NCBI GenBank assembly: GCA_900546175.1
Contig: URBX01000007.1
Coordinates: 1-64,000 of the forward strand
Direction of reading: 5' to 3'
From: an uncultured Eggerthella sp.
GTDB lineage: Bacteria > Actinomycetota > Coriobacteriia > Coriobacteriales > Eggerthellaceae
Length of the DNA stretch: 64,000 nucleotides
How positions within the stretch are numbered: the stretch's first letter is position 1; the number at the start of each line of letters is the position of its first letter. Shown in pieces: positions 50,301 through 60,193 of this stretch. The notes beneath the pieces are model-generated. The model saw only the letters and a program-made list of their open reading frames with translations. It was not told where the DNA came from and did no database searches. The position numbers and the translations under genes are program-made.

Positions 50301-51551
50301 ATGACGAAAATCTATTCGTATACAAAACCACTAAATGTAGATGTAGTTGATGCATTCTGTGTACTACAGAAAGGGTTTACCGATCAATTTGTCTACTATG
50401 ACAAGGAACGCCTTTGCCGGGTAATGGGTCTTGGAAGGTGCATTGCGCTTCCTTCTTTGTCGGGAGTAGAGCATGTTATTCAGGGAGAAACCAGCCAGGC
50501 ACCAATTTTCTTCTCATTTAATAGATTTGATGCAGGAAATCCAAAACCGGCAGACGAAATGATGCAAGCATTTCCTCATTTACGTTTGTTACTTCCTGAA
50601 GTTGTTCTGATTGAAAACGAAGAGGGTTCTTTTTTGCAAGTAAATAGCCTTGGTCCGGTATACCAAGGTCGTGTTCATCGTTTTGAGAAACATTCAGCTT
50701 CGGCAAAACCAAGGCAGCGTCGCACTATTGAGTTCAGTCTTGAACAAGATTCTTATGAGGTGTGGGATGCTATGCTCACTAAGATTTTGGACAAAATAAG
50801 TCAGGGAAGCATTGCTAAGCTTGTTCCTTGCAGAAGGCAAAAACTCACCACTACCGAACCATTTTCTTCAAAAGATCTTTTAGTAAATTTGATTGATGGT
50901 TCTGCTTTAGGAAAAGTCTTTTTGTACCGCTACGGAGACGTGTTTTTCTGCGGATGCACTCCTGAGCTCCTTATTCGAAAGAAGGGAAATCAGGTGGAAA
51001 GTATGTGTTTAGCGGGCACGGCACCTATGGGTCAGAATGAAGCACAACAACAGGAATATGGTCAGGCCCTCTTAGCAGATGATAAGAATCGCAGAGAGCA
51101 TGAATACGTGGTCTCTTTCATTCGCAGTGTTTTTGAGCGCAATTGCCATAAGGTTGATATTCCTTCTGAGCCTCAATTGATGCCTCTAAAGCACGTTCAG
51201 CACTTGTATACTCCTGCAAAAGCCGAAGTAATGGAGGGAACTTCACTTCTCTCTTTGGCTGCGCAACTTCATCCAACACCTGCTCTTTCGGGAACGCCAG
51301 TAGGTGAGGCGTTGATGGCCTTGCGTGAAGTTGAGAGCTTTAACCGAGGATTCTTCGGCGGTACCGTAGGGTTTGTTGACGGCGATGGTAATGGCGAATT
51401 TGCGGTAGCTATCCGTTCAGGCGTGTTTGATGGCGAAGGCGGCTGGGTTTATGCAGGCTGCGGCGTTGTTGAAGGCAGTGATGCGCCAAGCGAATTCGCA
51501 GAAATAAACTTGAAGCTAAAAACTATCTTGAGTGCATTTTCGGCAGAATAG
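50301..51551 (+). CDS. menF: Isochorismate synthase
   Basis: Converts chorismate to isochorismate, the entry to menaquinone. The 416-residue product has the chorismate-binding fold, with CGCTPELLIRKKG, LAGTAPMG, RREHEYVVSFI, LHPTPALSGTPVGEAL, and the FNRGFFGGTVGF and YAGCGVVEGSDAPSEF motifs near the end. I chose the ATG at 50301 after aaaggaa; the frame runs to 50262 without a ribosome site. It leads the men cluster, 20 bases before menD. Confidence 0.9.
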   Translation: MTKIYSYTKPLNVDVVDAFCVLQKGFTDQFVYYDKERLCRVMGLGRCIALPSLSGVEHVIQGETSQAPIFFSFNRFDAGNPKPADEMMQAFPHLRLLLPEVVLIENEEGSFLQVNSLGPVYQGRVHRFEKHSASAKPRQRRTIEFSLEQDSYEVWDAMLTKILDKISQGSIAKLVPCRRQKLTTTEPFSSKDLLVNLIDGSALGKVFLYRYGDVFFCGCTPELLIRKKGNQVESMCLAGTAPMGQNEAQQQEYGQALLADDKNRREHEYVVSFIRSVFERNCHKVDIPSEPQLMPLKHVQHLYTPAKAEVMEGTSLLSLAAQLHPTPALSGTPVGEALMALREVESFNRGFFGGTVGFVDGDGNGEFAVAIRSGVFDGEGGWVYAGCGVVEGSDAPSEFAEINLKLKTILSAFSAE

Positions 51552-51570
51552 ATTTTTCGGGAGAGCTACC

Positions 51571-53388
51571 ATGAGTGTTACTTCGCATCCAGGGCAAACT
51601 ATGGCGTTGTTTGTTTCTTCGTTTGTTGATGAGTTAGTCCGCTTAGGCGTCCACGATTTCGTGGTGAGCCCTGGTTCTCGCTCAACTCCTTTGTCGATGA
51701 CGGTGTTTGAACGCGAGCAACGCTTTGGAGATGTGGAAGTCTACCTTGATATTGATGAGCGCGGGGCAGCTTTTTTTGCTCTTGGTTTAGCGAAGGCTTC
51801 AGCAAAACCAACCTGTGTAATTTGTACGTCGGGCACCGCGCTGGCAAATTACTATCCTGCCGTAATGGAGGCAGAAACATCACGCGTGCCTTTGATTGTC
51901 TTATCGGGTGATAGGCCTATGCGTCTTCAAAAGTTGGGGGCTCCTCAAACGTGCAACCAGGTTGAAGCCTTTGGTTCGCATGTTAAAGGCTTTTGGCAGA
52001 TGCCTGAGCCAAACGACACTGAAGAGAGTTTGCATCACGTAAGACAAGTAGCACGGGAAAGCGTAGCCGCCGCTGCTCCTTTTAGTCTTGTTTCGGGTCC
52101 TGTTCACATTAACTTTCCTTTTGATGAGCCTCTAAAACCTGATTTTTCAGTCCAGGGTGTTTTTGAAGCAGGCAGGGCAGAGCAGGGTTTGATTCTCCCT
52201 GGCTTAGTTGAGCATGAGCAGGTGCTCTTTAATGAGAGCTTGGAAACCATCCAAGCTTTTTTGAAGTCACACACGACAATTTGTTTATGTGGCGAAGGGG
52301 TGTTTTTGCCCGGCATTTCCAAAGAGGAGCAAGATGAACAAGCTGAAATTTTGTTTGCCTGGGCGCAGCAGTATGACATTGCGCTTTTTGCCGATCCTCT
52401 TTCTGGCCTGCGTAAATATAGCCACCCTGCCGTAATTGATAATTACGATAGTATTCTTTCGGGAGATGAAATCCCTTACTTCGATACGGTAATTCGCTTT
52501 GGCAGATATCCAATTTCGAAGAAAACGTTCAAGCTACTTGAATGGTTCGAGCATACCCAGATTGTAGTTGACCCGGTTAATACACGCGATTTCAACAGCA
52601 AGACCACCACGTTGGTGCGCATGAATCCAATGGACTTCGTCATCTCTATGGTGGCAGTAGATGGTATCAATCAAGGCCAAGATACCCAGAAAGCTCCTTA
52701 TTGTGCGTCTGATTCCTCGGAGTCCGCACTTTCGCTCTGGGTTAATCTCAATAAAGAAACTGCTAAGCGCATTGAAGCAGTTGATCAAGCAGGAGATGAT
52801 TTATTCGAGGGGTCTTATGTGCACGCTTTGGCAAACCTTATGCCAAATAACTCGTTGTTATTTTCTGCAGCAAGCATGAGTATTCGTGCTCTTGATACGT
52901 TTTACTTGAAGCGAGACAGCAACATTACGCTTATGTCGAATCGTGGCTTGAATGGCATTGATGGAACCTTGTCTACTGCTTTTGGTGCGGCTTGTTATTT
53001 CGAAAAAACGGTACTTCTTACCGGTGATTTGACGTGCCTTCATGATATTAATGCGTTGGCACTCCAGCATGAATTTTCGCTTCGTCAAAAAAGGGGGAAG
53101 AAAAAACCAAAGATAACTGTGGTGCTCCTTAATAATCATGGCGGTGCAATTTTCGATATGCTTCCGCAGGCATCAGACGAAGACTATTTCGAGCGCCTGT
53201 TCCTTACCCCTCAAAATGTTGGTTTTTCCCATATTGCGCAAGGCTTTGGCGTTCCTTATAAAAAAGTGGCAACGCTTCAGGATTTCCGTCGTGCTTTCTA
53301 CGAATTTGGAAACAACGAAGGAATAAGTTTCATTGAAATTGAAACTCCTCTACGAGGAGTTCGCGAGCGCTATAGTCCGTATCAGTAG
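51571..53388 (+). CDS. menD: SEPHCHC synthase (MenD)
   Basis: Thiamine-diphosphate enzyme adding the 2-oxoglutarate-derived semialdehyde to isochorismate. The 605-residue product has the opening DFVVSPGSRSTPLSM, DIDERGAAFFALGLAKAS, the CTSGTALANYYPAVMEA loop, and the C-terminal cofactor region RGLNGIDGTLSTAFGAA and LLTGDLTCLHDINAL. The start at 51571 follows gggagagc. Contiguous with menF; a long repeat-bearing spacer follows. Confidence 0.95.
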   Translation: MSVTSHPGQTMALFVSSFVDELVRLGVHDFVVSPGSRSTPLSMTVFEREQRFGDVEVYLDIDERGAAFFALGLAKASAKPTCVICTSGTALANYYPAVMEAETSRVPLIVLSGDRPMRLQKLGAPQTCNQVEAFGSHVKGFWQMPEPNDTEESLHHVRQVARESVAAAAPFSLVSGPVHINFPFDEPLKPDFSVQGVFEAGRAEQGLILPGLVEHEQVLFNESLETIQAFLKSHTTICLCGEGVFLPGISKEEQDEQAEILFAWAQQYDIALFADPLSGLRKYSHPAVIDNYDSILSGDEIPYFDTVIRFGRYPISKKTFKLLEWFEHTQIVVDPVNTRDFNSKTTTLVRMNPMDFVISMVAVDGINQGQDTQKAPYCASDSSESALSLWVNLNKETAKRIEAVDQAGDDLFEGSYVHALANLMPNNSLLFSAASMSIRALDTFYLKRDSNITLMSNRGLNGIDGTLSTAFGAACYFEKTVLLTGDLTCLHDINALALQHEFSLRQKRGKKKPKITVVLLNNHGGAIFDMLPQASDEDYFERLFLTPQNVGFSHIAQGFGVPYKKVATLQDFRRAFYEFGNNEGISFIEIETPLRGVRERYSPYQ

Positions 53389-53743
53389 AGCTTGAGCGGT
53401 AATTACTTGCGAATTTTTGCTGGATACTTCTGGTTTAGAAATTCGCAGAGATTAATACGTAACGGCGTAACGGGAGTAAACGTGGTAACAGGGCTTCTTT
53501 TATGGCGCTTCGAGTGATGGCTGGTACAATGGTTTACCAAAATAGAAACAAGCAAATTCTTATGGCGGCCTAATATTCATGCGGTTGTATAAACCGTACG
53601 GTGGCGTTAAGCCGTGTAACGGAGCTAAAATCCGTCCGGTAGAACTAAGATCTGTCCGGAGATATTAAAACCATGTGGTGGCGTTAAACCGTCCGGTGGA
53701 TAGGTATCCATGCGGCGGTTTTATAGAGAAGAGAACAGGGAAT
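53389..53743 (+). other. Intergenic spacer between menD and menH
   Basis: No supported ORF or strong terminator. The second half holds a degenerate repeat block at 53594-53706. Confidence 0.5.
53594..53706 (+). repeat. Degenerate 18-20 bp tandem repeat upstream of menH
   Basis: Units start near 53594, 53612, 53632, 53652, 53671 and 53689. The best copies read CCGTACGGTGGCGTTAAG and CCGTCCGGTGGATA; the consensus is close to CCGTCCGGTGGCGTTAAA. The fifth unit, CCATGTGGTGGCGTTAAA, shows the same ending. Confidence 0.7.
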
Positions 53744-54649
53744 ATGACTACAACAGATGAAAACTATTCTGCTCAACCCGTTGTTTTCGAGGTTGAGCTC
53801 CCAAGCGAAAAACGTTTAACGTGCAATACCTTTGTTCACTGCTGGGGTAATGAACAGAATCCAGCAGTAGTTTTGCTTCATGGCTTTATGCAGTCGGGTA
53901 AAACATGGGAACCGCTTGCTCTTGAGTTAGCAAAAACCTATTACGTGATTGCTCCTGATTTGATTGGTCACGGAAAAACCACCTTGAGCAATGCTGAAGA
54001 GCCAATGGCATATTCGCTTCCTATGTATATCGACCAAATTGAGGTAGTAATCAGCTTGCTGTGCCCTCAAGCACCGGTTGCAATGATTGGCTACTCCATG
54101 GGTGGTAGAATGGCTGCTCTTTTTGCAACAAGCTACCCTGACAAGGTATCCACGGTGATTCTTGAGTCTGCGGGCTTAGGTCCTGCAAATGGTCAGGAAC
54201 GAGCAGAACGTACCGAGAAAAACAATGTAACAGTTGAAAAGCTCAACACAATGCTTTTCCCTGACTTCGTGGAGTACTGGCAGGAGTTGCCTTTATTCGC
54301 ATCTCAAAAAGAGTTGCCAGAAATTGTGCGCGCTCAGGTGTATAACGAAAGACTCAACAATGATCCTGAAGCCCTTGCGCTATCTGTTGAGTTTGCGGGC
54401 GCTCATCGCATGACAAACCTTCGCTTGCCTCTGTGCTCAACCAGCCAGCCTGTTCTTTATTTGGCAGGTTCAAAGGATGTCACGTATACTGAGGTGGCAC
54501 AATCTTTGGCTCAAAAGGCTGAAAGTTTCAATGCAACTGAACATATTGAAACCAAAATTGTTGAAAATGCAGGTCACAATATTCATTTGGAAAAGCCAGA
54601 AGAATTTCTTTCGCTAGTCAAAGAATATTTGGCCGCACATTACCAGTAA
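53744..54649 (+). CDS. menH: SHCHC synthase-type alpha/beta hydrolase (MenH)
   Basis: Removes pyruvate from the MenD product to give SHCHC. The 301-residue alpha/beta hydrolase has LLHGFMQSGKTWEPL, the nucleophile elbow GYSMGGRMAALFA, ESAGLG and the catalytic His in NAGHNIHLEKP. Position between menD and menB fixes the assignment. The start at 53744 follows cagggaat; the frame extends to 53675 into the repeat block. A short N-terminal extension is not typical. Confidence 0.88.
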   Translation: MTTTDENYSAQPVVFEVELPSEKRLTCNTFVHCWGNEQNPAVVLLHGFMQSGKTWEPLALELAKTYYVIAPDLIGHGKTTLSNAEEPMAYSLPMYIDQIEVVISLLCPQAPVAMIGYSMGGRMAALFATSYPDKVSTVILESAGLGPANGQERAERTEKNNVTVEKLNTMLFPDFVEYWQELPLFASQKELPEIVRAQVYNERLNNDPEALALSVEFAGAHRMTNLRLPLCSTSQPVLYLAGSKDVTYTEVAQSLAQKAESFNATEHIETKIVENAGHNIHLEKPEEFLSLVKEYLAAHYQ

Positions 54650-54673
54650 ATTTCTTTCATTGAGGAGTGTTCT

Positions 54674-55513
54674 ATGAGTGAATTTCCTTGGGTAAAAGGA
54701 AAGGAATATCAGGAAATCATCTATGAAACCATGGATGGTATCGCAAAGATTTCCTTTAATCGTCCTGAGCGACGTAATGCCTTTACTCCCCTAACTGCAA
54801 TGGAGCTCTATGATGCGCTCAGTCTTGCGCGCGATGACCAGAGCATTGGCGTAATCATCCTCACGGGCGCAAATCATGGTGGACGCCATGAAGACGAAGC
54901 ATTCTGTTCAGGCGGTGACCAGAAGAAGCGCGGTACCGGCGGTTATGTAGGCGAAGATAACATTCCTCGCTTGAACATCTTGGATGTTCAGAGGCTCATT
55001 CGCATTATTCCAAAGCCAGTAATTGCTATGGTTAACGGATACGCAGTTGGCGGTGGCCACGTTCTTCATATCTTGTGCGACCTCTCAATTGCCGCAGAAA
55101 CCGCAAAGTTTGGCCAAACAGGCCCTCGCGTTGGTAGTTTTGATGCGGGCTATGGTGCAGGTTATTTGGCTGCTATTGTTGGCCAGAAAAAGGCACGAGA
55201 AATATGGTATCTTTGCCGCTTGTATACTGCTCAGGAAGCATTGGAAATGGGCTTGGTAAACAAGGTAGTTCCTTTCGAAGATTTGGAAGCCGAATGCGTT
55301 GACTGGGCACGTCAGATGTTGAAGCATTCACCAACCGCATTGCGTTTCTTGAAAGCTTCTTTCAATGCGGCAACCGATGGGTTGGCTGGTCTGCAGCAGT
55401 TTGGCGGAGATGCTACCTTGCTCTACTACACAACTGCCGAGGCAATGGAAGGTCGTGACGCCTTCAAGGAGCACAGAGATCCAGATTTTGATCAATTCCC
55501 TAAGTTTCCTTAG
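54674..55513 (+). CDS. menB: 1,4-dihydroxy-2-naphthoyl-CoA synthase
   Basis: Closes the second ring of the naphthoquinone. Crotonase-fold product of 279 residues with [16 protein letters not shown], the oxyanion-hole region [24 protein letters not shown], and [21 protein letters not shown]. It follows gaggagt, 24 bases after menH. An imperfect terminator-like hairpin at 55556 precedes the next gene. Confidence 0.95.
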   Translation: MSEFPWVKGKEYQEIIYETMDGIAKISFNRPERRNAFTPLTAMELYDALSLARDDQSIGVIILTGANHGGRHEDEAFCSGGDQKKRGTGGYVGEDNIPRLNILDVQRLIRIIPKPVIAMVNGYAVGGGHVLHILCDLSIAAETAKFGQTGPRVGSFDAGYGAGYLAAIVGQKKAREIWYLCRLYTAQEALEMGLVNKVVPFEDLEAECVDWARQMLKHSPTALRFLKASFNAATDGLAGLQQFGGDATLLYYTTAEAMEGRDAFKEHRDPDFDQFPKFP

Positions 55514-55555
55514 GCCATCAGCTCAAAAACCTACCAAAAAAGAATTACAATTTAA

Positions 55556-55580
55556 TGAGGCCTGCGGCATGCGGGCCTCA
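55556..55580 (+). terminator. Hairpin between menB and menE-menC
   Basis: TGAGGCC (55556-55562) pairs with GGCCTCA (55574-55580) with extra pairing inside, followed by TTTG. Partial termination is possible. Confidence 0.5.
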
Positions 55581-55653
55581 TTTGTATGAAGTAATTCGCT
55601 ATGAGGGGATTTGCTTTTTTGGCGCCTAACCTTCTATAACTTAAGGGCAATCT

Positions 55654-58509
55654 ATGATTTCTACACTTACGAAACTCGCTCAGAAAAAACCGGAAGCTCC
55701 TTTCTTTTATGCTCAGCTTGACTCGGGCTCTTCTATTTATTCATATGGAAAAACTCAGTTCGTGAGTGCCTCTCTTGCTCAGCAGCTAGTAAAGAAAAAT
55801 TTAGTGAAAGACGGCTATCTTGCCTGCAATATGTTTAATGGTCCTGAATTTGTCTTCTTGGTTCTTGCAGCTGCCTATGCAGGAATTACGCTTTCGGTTC
55901 TGAATCCTCGTTTGTCTGATGAAGAACGCACGTTACGCAAAGTGGAGCTTGAAAATGCCTGCTCGGAAAAGGATATTCCTGTATTAGAAGAAAACGACAT
56001 TAGACGTCTTATTCTTGAGGGTACAGGGCTAAGCTTACGTGACTTGGCATCTTACCAAGGACCTCTTCCAAGCTCGGCTTATCTCAATAGTTTAGATTTT
56101 GCGCGCAAGTGTATTGATGAAGGACGTGTGGGCAATGGCGGCATAATCATGTTCACTTCGGGAAGTTCAGGTACACCAAAAGCAACAAAGCTTCCATGGA
56201 AGAGCATTATTTCTGCAGCTAAAGCAGCTAACGAAACACTCAATACCGTTCGAAAAGTGGTTTGGCAGCTGGTTTTACCTATGTGCCATATTGGGGGCCT
56301 ACAAATTATGGTGCGCTCTCTCTTAAACGAGAATCCTTTCATTTTGTACTCTCGCTATCAACCTATGCGCATATTAAATGACGCTCTGAGCTATAAAGTA
56401 ACTCACATTTCAGTAGTGGATAAAATCCTGCAGGATTTACTTGAAAACGACCGTGACAAAATCATCAGTCAGTACAAGTGCATTCTTTTGGGAGGTGCTG
56501 GCCTTAATCAAAAAACGCTTCAAAGCGCCCTTCGCGCAAAAGCGAAAGTGTATGCAAGTTACGGCATGACGGAAACTTCAAGCATGATTGCATGCGCAAA
56601 GGTTGGAAGAGGTTTTGATGGTGGACTTGAAGTGCTCCCTGGTTATTCCGTTCGTGTTTTCCAGCCTGATAAGGAAGGGGTAGGCCAGCTTCAGGTAAAA
56701 GGCCCTGGCATTTTTGAAGGCTACCTTAACGCTCGAACGCCTCAATCGCTTGATGGCTTCTTTGTAACAGGAGATCGTGCTTCGCTTGATAAAGCGGGAC
56801 GAATTCATATGCACGAGCGTGTTGAGGACCTCATTATTTCCGGAGGAGAAAACATCTATCCTGCAGAGATTCGAAAAGTGCTTTTAGGCATCCCTGGTGT
56901 TAAAGATGCTTATGTATTTGGTACTCCCGATGAGACGTGGGGATATAGACCCGTTGCATTTGTTGAGGCAGATTTTTCTGCTGAAGCAATTGCAAAAGAC
57001 TACGAGCAAGATGGTCTTGATTTCGAAAAGATTGGCATAAAGCCTGCGAACTGTGCGCAGGAATTCGCGCGTCATATTCACGAGTTTTTGACGGGTCGCA
57101 TGTCAAAGCTTCATCATCCAAAACACGTGTTTGTGTTGAAAGAATTCCCTAGGACTGGCGTTGGTAAGGTTGATGCGCAGGTTCTTAAGCGCTTGTATGA
57201 TTTGCGCATTGACATTAAAGAAGTGTCGGCCACCATGGTCAAGCAGCCGTTTGCTCAGCCAATTAAAACGGCAAAAGCTACTATTGAGCAACGAACAAGT
57301 TTCTTTGTTGAAGTGAAGGACTGGGCTGGAAGAACAGGCGTTGCTGAGTGCGTTTCTTTTGATTCTGATTGGTATCTGCCTGAGGTAATCCAGGAAGACT
57401 ACGAGATTGTGAAACGGAAGATTGCTAAGGTAATTACGCACGAGCGCTATATGCACCCATCGGAGGTTGCACGTTCTTTAAACTGTTTTCCGCTTCTTGA
57501 TAATTATCCTATGGCTAAGGCAGCCGTTGAGCCTGCTATTTGGGACCTGTATGGCAAAATCACGGGCAAACCGCTGAGTGTTTTGATTAACGAAAAACCA
57601 GTTATCAGTACTCTTATTGCTGAGACCAGTAATGCTCAATCGGACGACATGATGCAGGTAGTTGGTTTAGCAAAACACTTAGAGGACACTCAAGTTCAAT
57701 CTGCACCGCAAGCGCCAAAAGCAGGTAGGTCAACCAATGAGTTACTCCCAAAGAAAGTTCCAGGTGGCGTGGTAATTGGTATTAAGTCTACCGAAGAGAC
57801 GCTTGAGGCAGTTCGCAGGGCAGTAGATTCGGGATATAGCCGTGTGAAAATAAAAATCTCTCCTGATTCTTGCATAGAGAAAGTGCGTAAGGTGCGTCAG
57901 GAGTTTCCTTTATTAACCATTATGCTTGACGCTAACCAAAGCTTTACCGAAAACGATGCGGCGCTTCTCAAAGAATTCGACTCTTTGAATATTGCTTGCA
58001 TTGAAGAGCCTCTTAATCCGCAGGTTATTCCTTATAAAGCATCCGAGGATATTTTTGCACGGCTCTCAAGCCTTCAGCGAGCGCTAAAGACTCCTATTGC
58101 ACTTGATGAGTCTATTGCTACTATTGCTGATCTTGATAGGGCAACCAGATATACCAATTTGTCGTGCTATGTTTTAAAGATTGCAAAATTCGGAGGAATT
58201 CAACCAGCGCTCTCGTTCTATAAATGGGCTCTTGCTCACGGAAAAACTATTTGGATGGGCGGCATGTACGACACGGGCATTTCGAAGCGTATGCATGCTG
58301 CTTTCGAAACGTTGCCAGGTATTGATTTGCCAGGAGATATTTCTGAAGCAACTTTGTATTTTAAGGAAGATTGCGCCAAACCGGCTCTTTTGGTTGAACA
58401 AGGCGAAATTGTGCTAAGCCAGCCCGGTTTTGAAGCTGGTTTGGGTTGCCAATTGAATAAGGAATATGTTGATTTATTTACGATAGATTCATTTACGTTG
58501 GTAGGGTAA
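55654..58509 (+). CDS. menE: Fused O-succinylbenzoate-CoA ligase / O-succinylbenzoate synthase (MenE-MenC)
   Basis: One 951-residue frame with two enzymes. The N-terminal ANL ligase (about 1-525) has MFTSGSSGTPKATK (166-179), GSYGMTETS-like SYGMTETSS, TGDRA and the hinge ISGGENIYPAEIR. The C-terminal enolase-superfamily domain (about 530-951) has a KxK lysine (KIKIS, about 731-735), the metal acids in MLDANQSF, CIEEPL and LDESI, and the second lysine in VLKIAKFGGI. These fit O-succinylbenzoate synthase. MenC dehydrates SHCHC to OSB and MenE activates OSB, so consecutive steps are joined. No stop or frameshift separates them. Confidence 0.9.
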   Translation: MISTLTKLAQKKPEAPFFYAQLDSGSSIYSYGKTQFVSASLAQQLVKKNLVKDGYLACNMFNGPEFVFLVLAAAYAGITLSVLNPRLSDEERTLRKVELENACSEKDIPVLEENDIRRLILEGTGLSLRDLASYQGPLPSSAYLNSLDFARKCIDEGRVGNGGIIMFTSGSSGTPKATKLPWKSIISAAKAANETLNTVRKVVWQLVLPMCHIGGLQIMVRSLLNENPFILYSRYQPMRILNDALSYKVTHISVVDKILQDLLENDRDKIISQYKCILLGGAGLNQKTLQSALRAKAKVYASYGMTETSSMIACAKVGRGFDGGLEVLPGYSVRVFQPDKEGVGQLQVKGPGIFEGYLNARTPQSLDGFFVTGDRASLDKAGRIHMHERVEDLIISGGENIYPAEIRKVLLGIPGVKDAYVFGTPDETWGYRPVAFVEADFSAEAIAKDYEQDGLDFEKIGIKPANCAQEFARHIHEFLTGRMSKLHHPKHVFVLKEFPRTGVGKVDAQVLKRLYDLRIDIKEVSATMVKQPFAQPIKTAKATIEQRTSFFVEVKDWAGRTGVAECVSFDSDWYLPEVIQEDYEIVKRKIAKVITHERYMHPSEVARSLNCFPLLDNYPMAKAAVEPAIWDLYGKITGKPLSVLINEKPVISTLIAETSNAQSDDMMQVVGLAKHLEDTQVQSAPQAPKAGRSTNELLPKKVPGGVVIGIKSTEETLEAVRRAVDSGYSRVKIKISPDSCIEKVRKVRQEFPLLTIMLDANQSFTENDAALLKEFDSLNIACIEEPLNPQVIPYKASEDIFARLSSLQRALKTPIALDESIATIADLDRATRYTNLSCYVLKIAKFGGIQPALSFYKWALAHGKTIWMGGMYDTGISKRMHAAFETLPGIDLPGDISEATLYFKEDCAKPALLVEQGEIVLSQPGFEAGLGCQLNKEYVDLFTIDSFTLVG

Positions 58510-58525
58510 AGAGAAAGGAGAAGGA

Positions 58526-59722
58526 GTGAGAAAGAAATTCCTGTGCCTTTTTGCAGCGTTTGCTTTAGTGCTTGTACTGCCAATGAGTGCGTTTGCTGCA
58601 AGTTCGGCCTTTGACGAAAAAGGGGCGTCGGGCTCCTCGGATAGCTTTGTGGCGGTAGACGACTTTACCGGCAATTCGTTCTTTATCGAGCACACTGCTT
58701 CTAACGTTTCTGCAGAGTCAGATTTTTATTGGGTTGGTTCAAGTCTTGCCGCAACAAATTTGAAAGTTGGCACGTCAGGAAATGGTAGTTTGATTGCTGC
58801 GGGTTCTTCGCTCGACTTTTCTAACTGTCAGGTAGCAGACAGCGTTCGAGTAGCGGGTTCAGTGCTTTCATTCGATAACGTAACTGCAGGTAATAATTTT
58901 ACCGTAGCAGGTAGCGATCTTTCGTTTGGTAAGGGTACTTCTGGCAATGGTTTGTACGTAGCGGGTTCTTCGGTTTCGCTTCAAGGTACTTATAACGGCG
59001 TAGTAGTTGCCGCGGGTGCTATTACCGTTGACAACCTTGTCTGCAGTGGCAATGTTTCCTTGTCGGGTGAAACTATTACCATTGGTTCAAACGTATCTAT
59101 TGCAGGCACTTTAGAAGTTCCAGAAGCTTCAAAGGTTGAAATTGCTGAAGGAGCAACTATTGCCAATATCGTAAAAACCGAGGAGAGCGATGTTGAGGTA
59201 AGTGCAAGTCCTACTCCTTCCATTAGCATTCTTCAGATTGCGTTTTCTTGCATTGCTCATATTTTAATGGTGGGCTTGTTTTTCTGGCTTATGCGTGAGC
59301 GTCTTGACAAGATGGCGAAAACAACCTCGGCAAGTTGGGGAAAAACCATTTTGATTGGTTTGGCAACCTTCTTCTTACTGCCGCTTGTTTTGATTATTGC
59401 TTGCTTCCCGCTTGTTACTATTCCAATTGTGTTCTTGATTTCTGCTGCAATGATGCTTATTTGGCTTTGCGCAATTCCACTTGCGGGTGCTGCACTGGGA
59501 AAGATTTTCTTTAAGAATATGAAGCCTCTTTACTCAGGCATTCTTTTGACTGTTATTTTCACCGTTCTTGCTTGTTTGCCATACATGACCATTGCAGTTA
59601 ATTTCGTATGCACCGTTGTAACAGCAGGTTATATTGCTCAAGCACTCAATGATTTACGTAAGAGGAGAAAAGCTGAAAAGATTCAGAGCATAATGCCTGT
59701 TCAGAATAATAGCGAAGCGTAA
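58526..59722 (+). CDS. Secreted/membrane protein with bactofilin-like beta-solenoid
   Basis: 398 residues. Signal peptide (1-24, ending PMSAFA), then about 170 residues of short repeats such as VAGSVLSF, VAGSDLSF and VAGSSVSL (about 75-215), typical of polymer-forming bactofilin-like beta-solenoids. A linker leads to four hydrophobic helices (about 232-360) and a basic C-terminus. The solenoid is therefore outside the cytoplasm, unlike classical bactofilins. GTG start directly after gaaaggagaagga. It lies 16 bases after menE-menC but is functionally unrelated as far as can be seen. Confidence 0.78.
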   Translation: MRKKFLCLFAAFALVLVLPMSAFAASSAFDEKGASGSSDSFVAVDDFTGNSFFIEHTASNVSAESDFYWVGSSLAATNLKVGTSGNGSLIAAGSSLDFSNCQVADSVRVAGSVLSFDNVTAGNNFTVAGSDLSFGKGTSGNGLYVAGSSVSLQGTYNGVVVAAGAITVDNLVCSGNVSLSGETITIGSNVSIAGTLEVPEASKVEIAEGATIANIVKTEESDVEVSASPTPSISILQIAFSCIAHILMVGLFFWLMRERLDKMAKTTSASWGKTILIGLATFFLLPLVLIIACFPLVTIPIVFLISAAMMLIWLCAIPLAGAALGKIFFKNMKPLYSGILLTVIFTVLACLPYMTIAVNFVCTVVTAGYIAQALNDLRKRRKAEKIQSIMPVQNNSEA

Positions 59723-60193
59723 AACAGAAAAGGCGTTAAAGAACTCCTCTTTGTATGCACGCTGGAGTATTAGACGTATATGATGAAAGAAAAAAGAGCT
59801 CATAAGGAGTTCGTAGAAGTTCTCAAAGAGTCCTCTTGTTCAAGGGGGCTCTTTTTGTTTGCGGCCCGACTAATTATGTAAAGCTTATAGCGCGGTATAA
59901 CGAAATTTCAAAAGAGACTCGCTATTTCGCTATCTCTGCTTTGTCAAATAAGCTACTTTTCCTGCAAGCATGTTTTTGACAGATTAATTCCGTTCGTCTA
60001 AAAATACGACTCGTTTAATCAAATGAAACAGATTGTTTGTTTTTTTCCAAGAAAATAATCGGCATCATTAATGCAAAATATTACTTTGTTTTATCCGGGG
60101 AATGACGTAGATAAGCCACTTTGACTTTTTGAGGGAAGTTAGAAAGAACAGGGGGACGGCCTAAGGCTACGTAGAAATAGGAAGTAATTCAAT
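59723..60193. other. Spacer between bactofilin-like and TetR genes
   Basis: A terminator lies at 59825. TTTTTGACAG (59973-59982) matches a word upstream of the MFS gene; TGTCAAA (59942-59948) is its inverted partner. A short dyad AAACA-N3-TGTTT is at 60026-60038. No ORF is supported. Confidence 0.5.
59825..59860 (+). terminator. Terminator before the TetR gene
   Basis: A 14-bp stem with two G-T pairs, AAAGAGTCCTCTTG (59825-59838) with CAAGGGGGCTCTTT (59841-59854), ends in T. Confidence 0.85.

Noticed and set aside
53594..53706. CRISPR array
   Set aside because: Units are degenerate, contiguous and only 18-20 bp, with no unique spacers and no cas genes.
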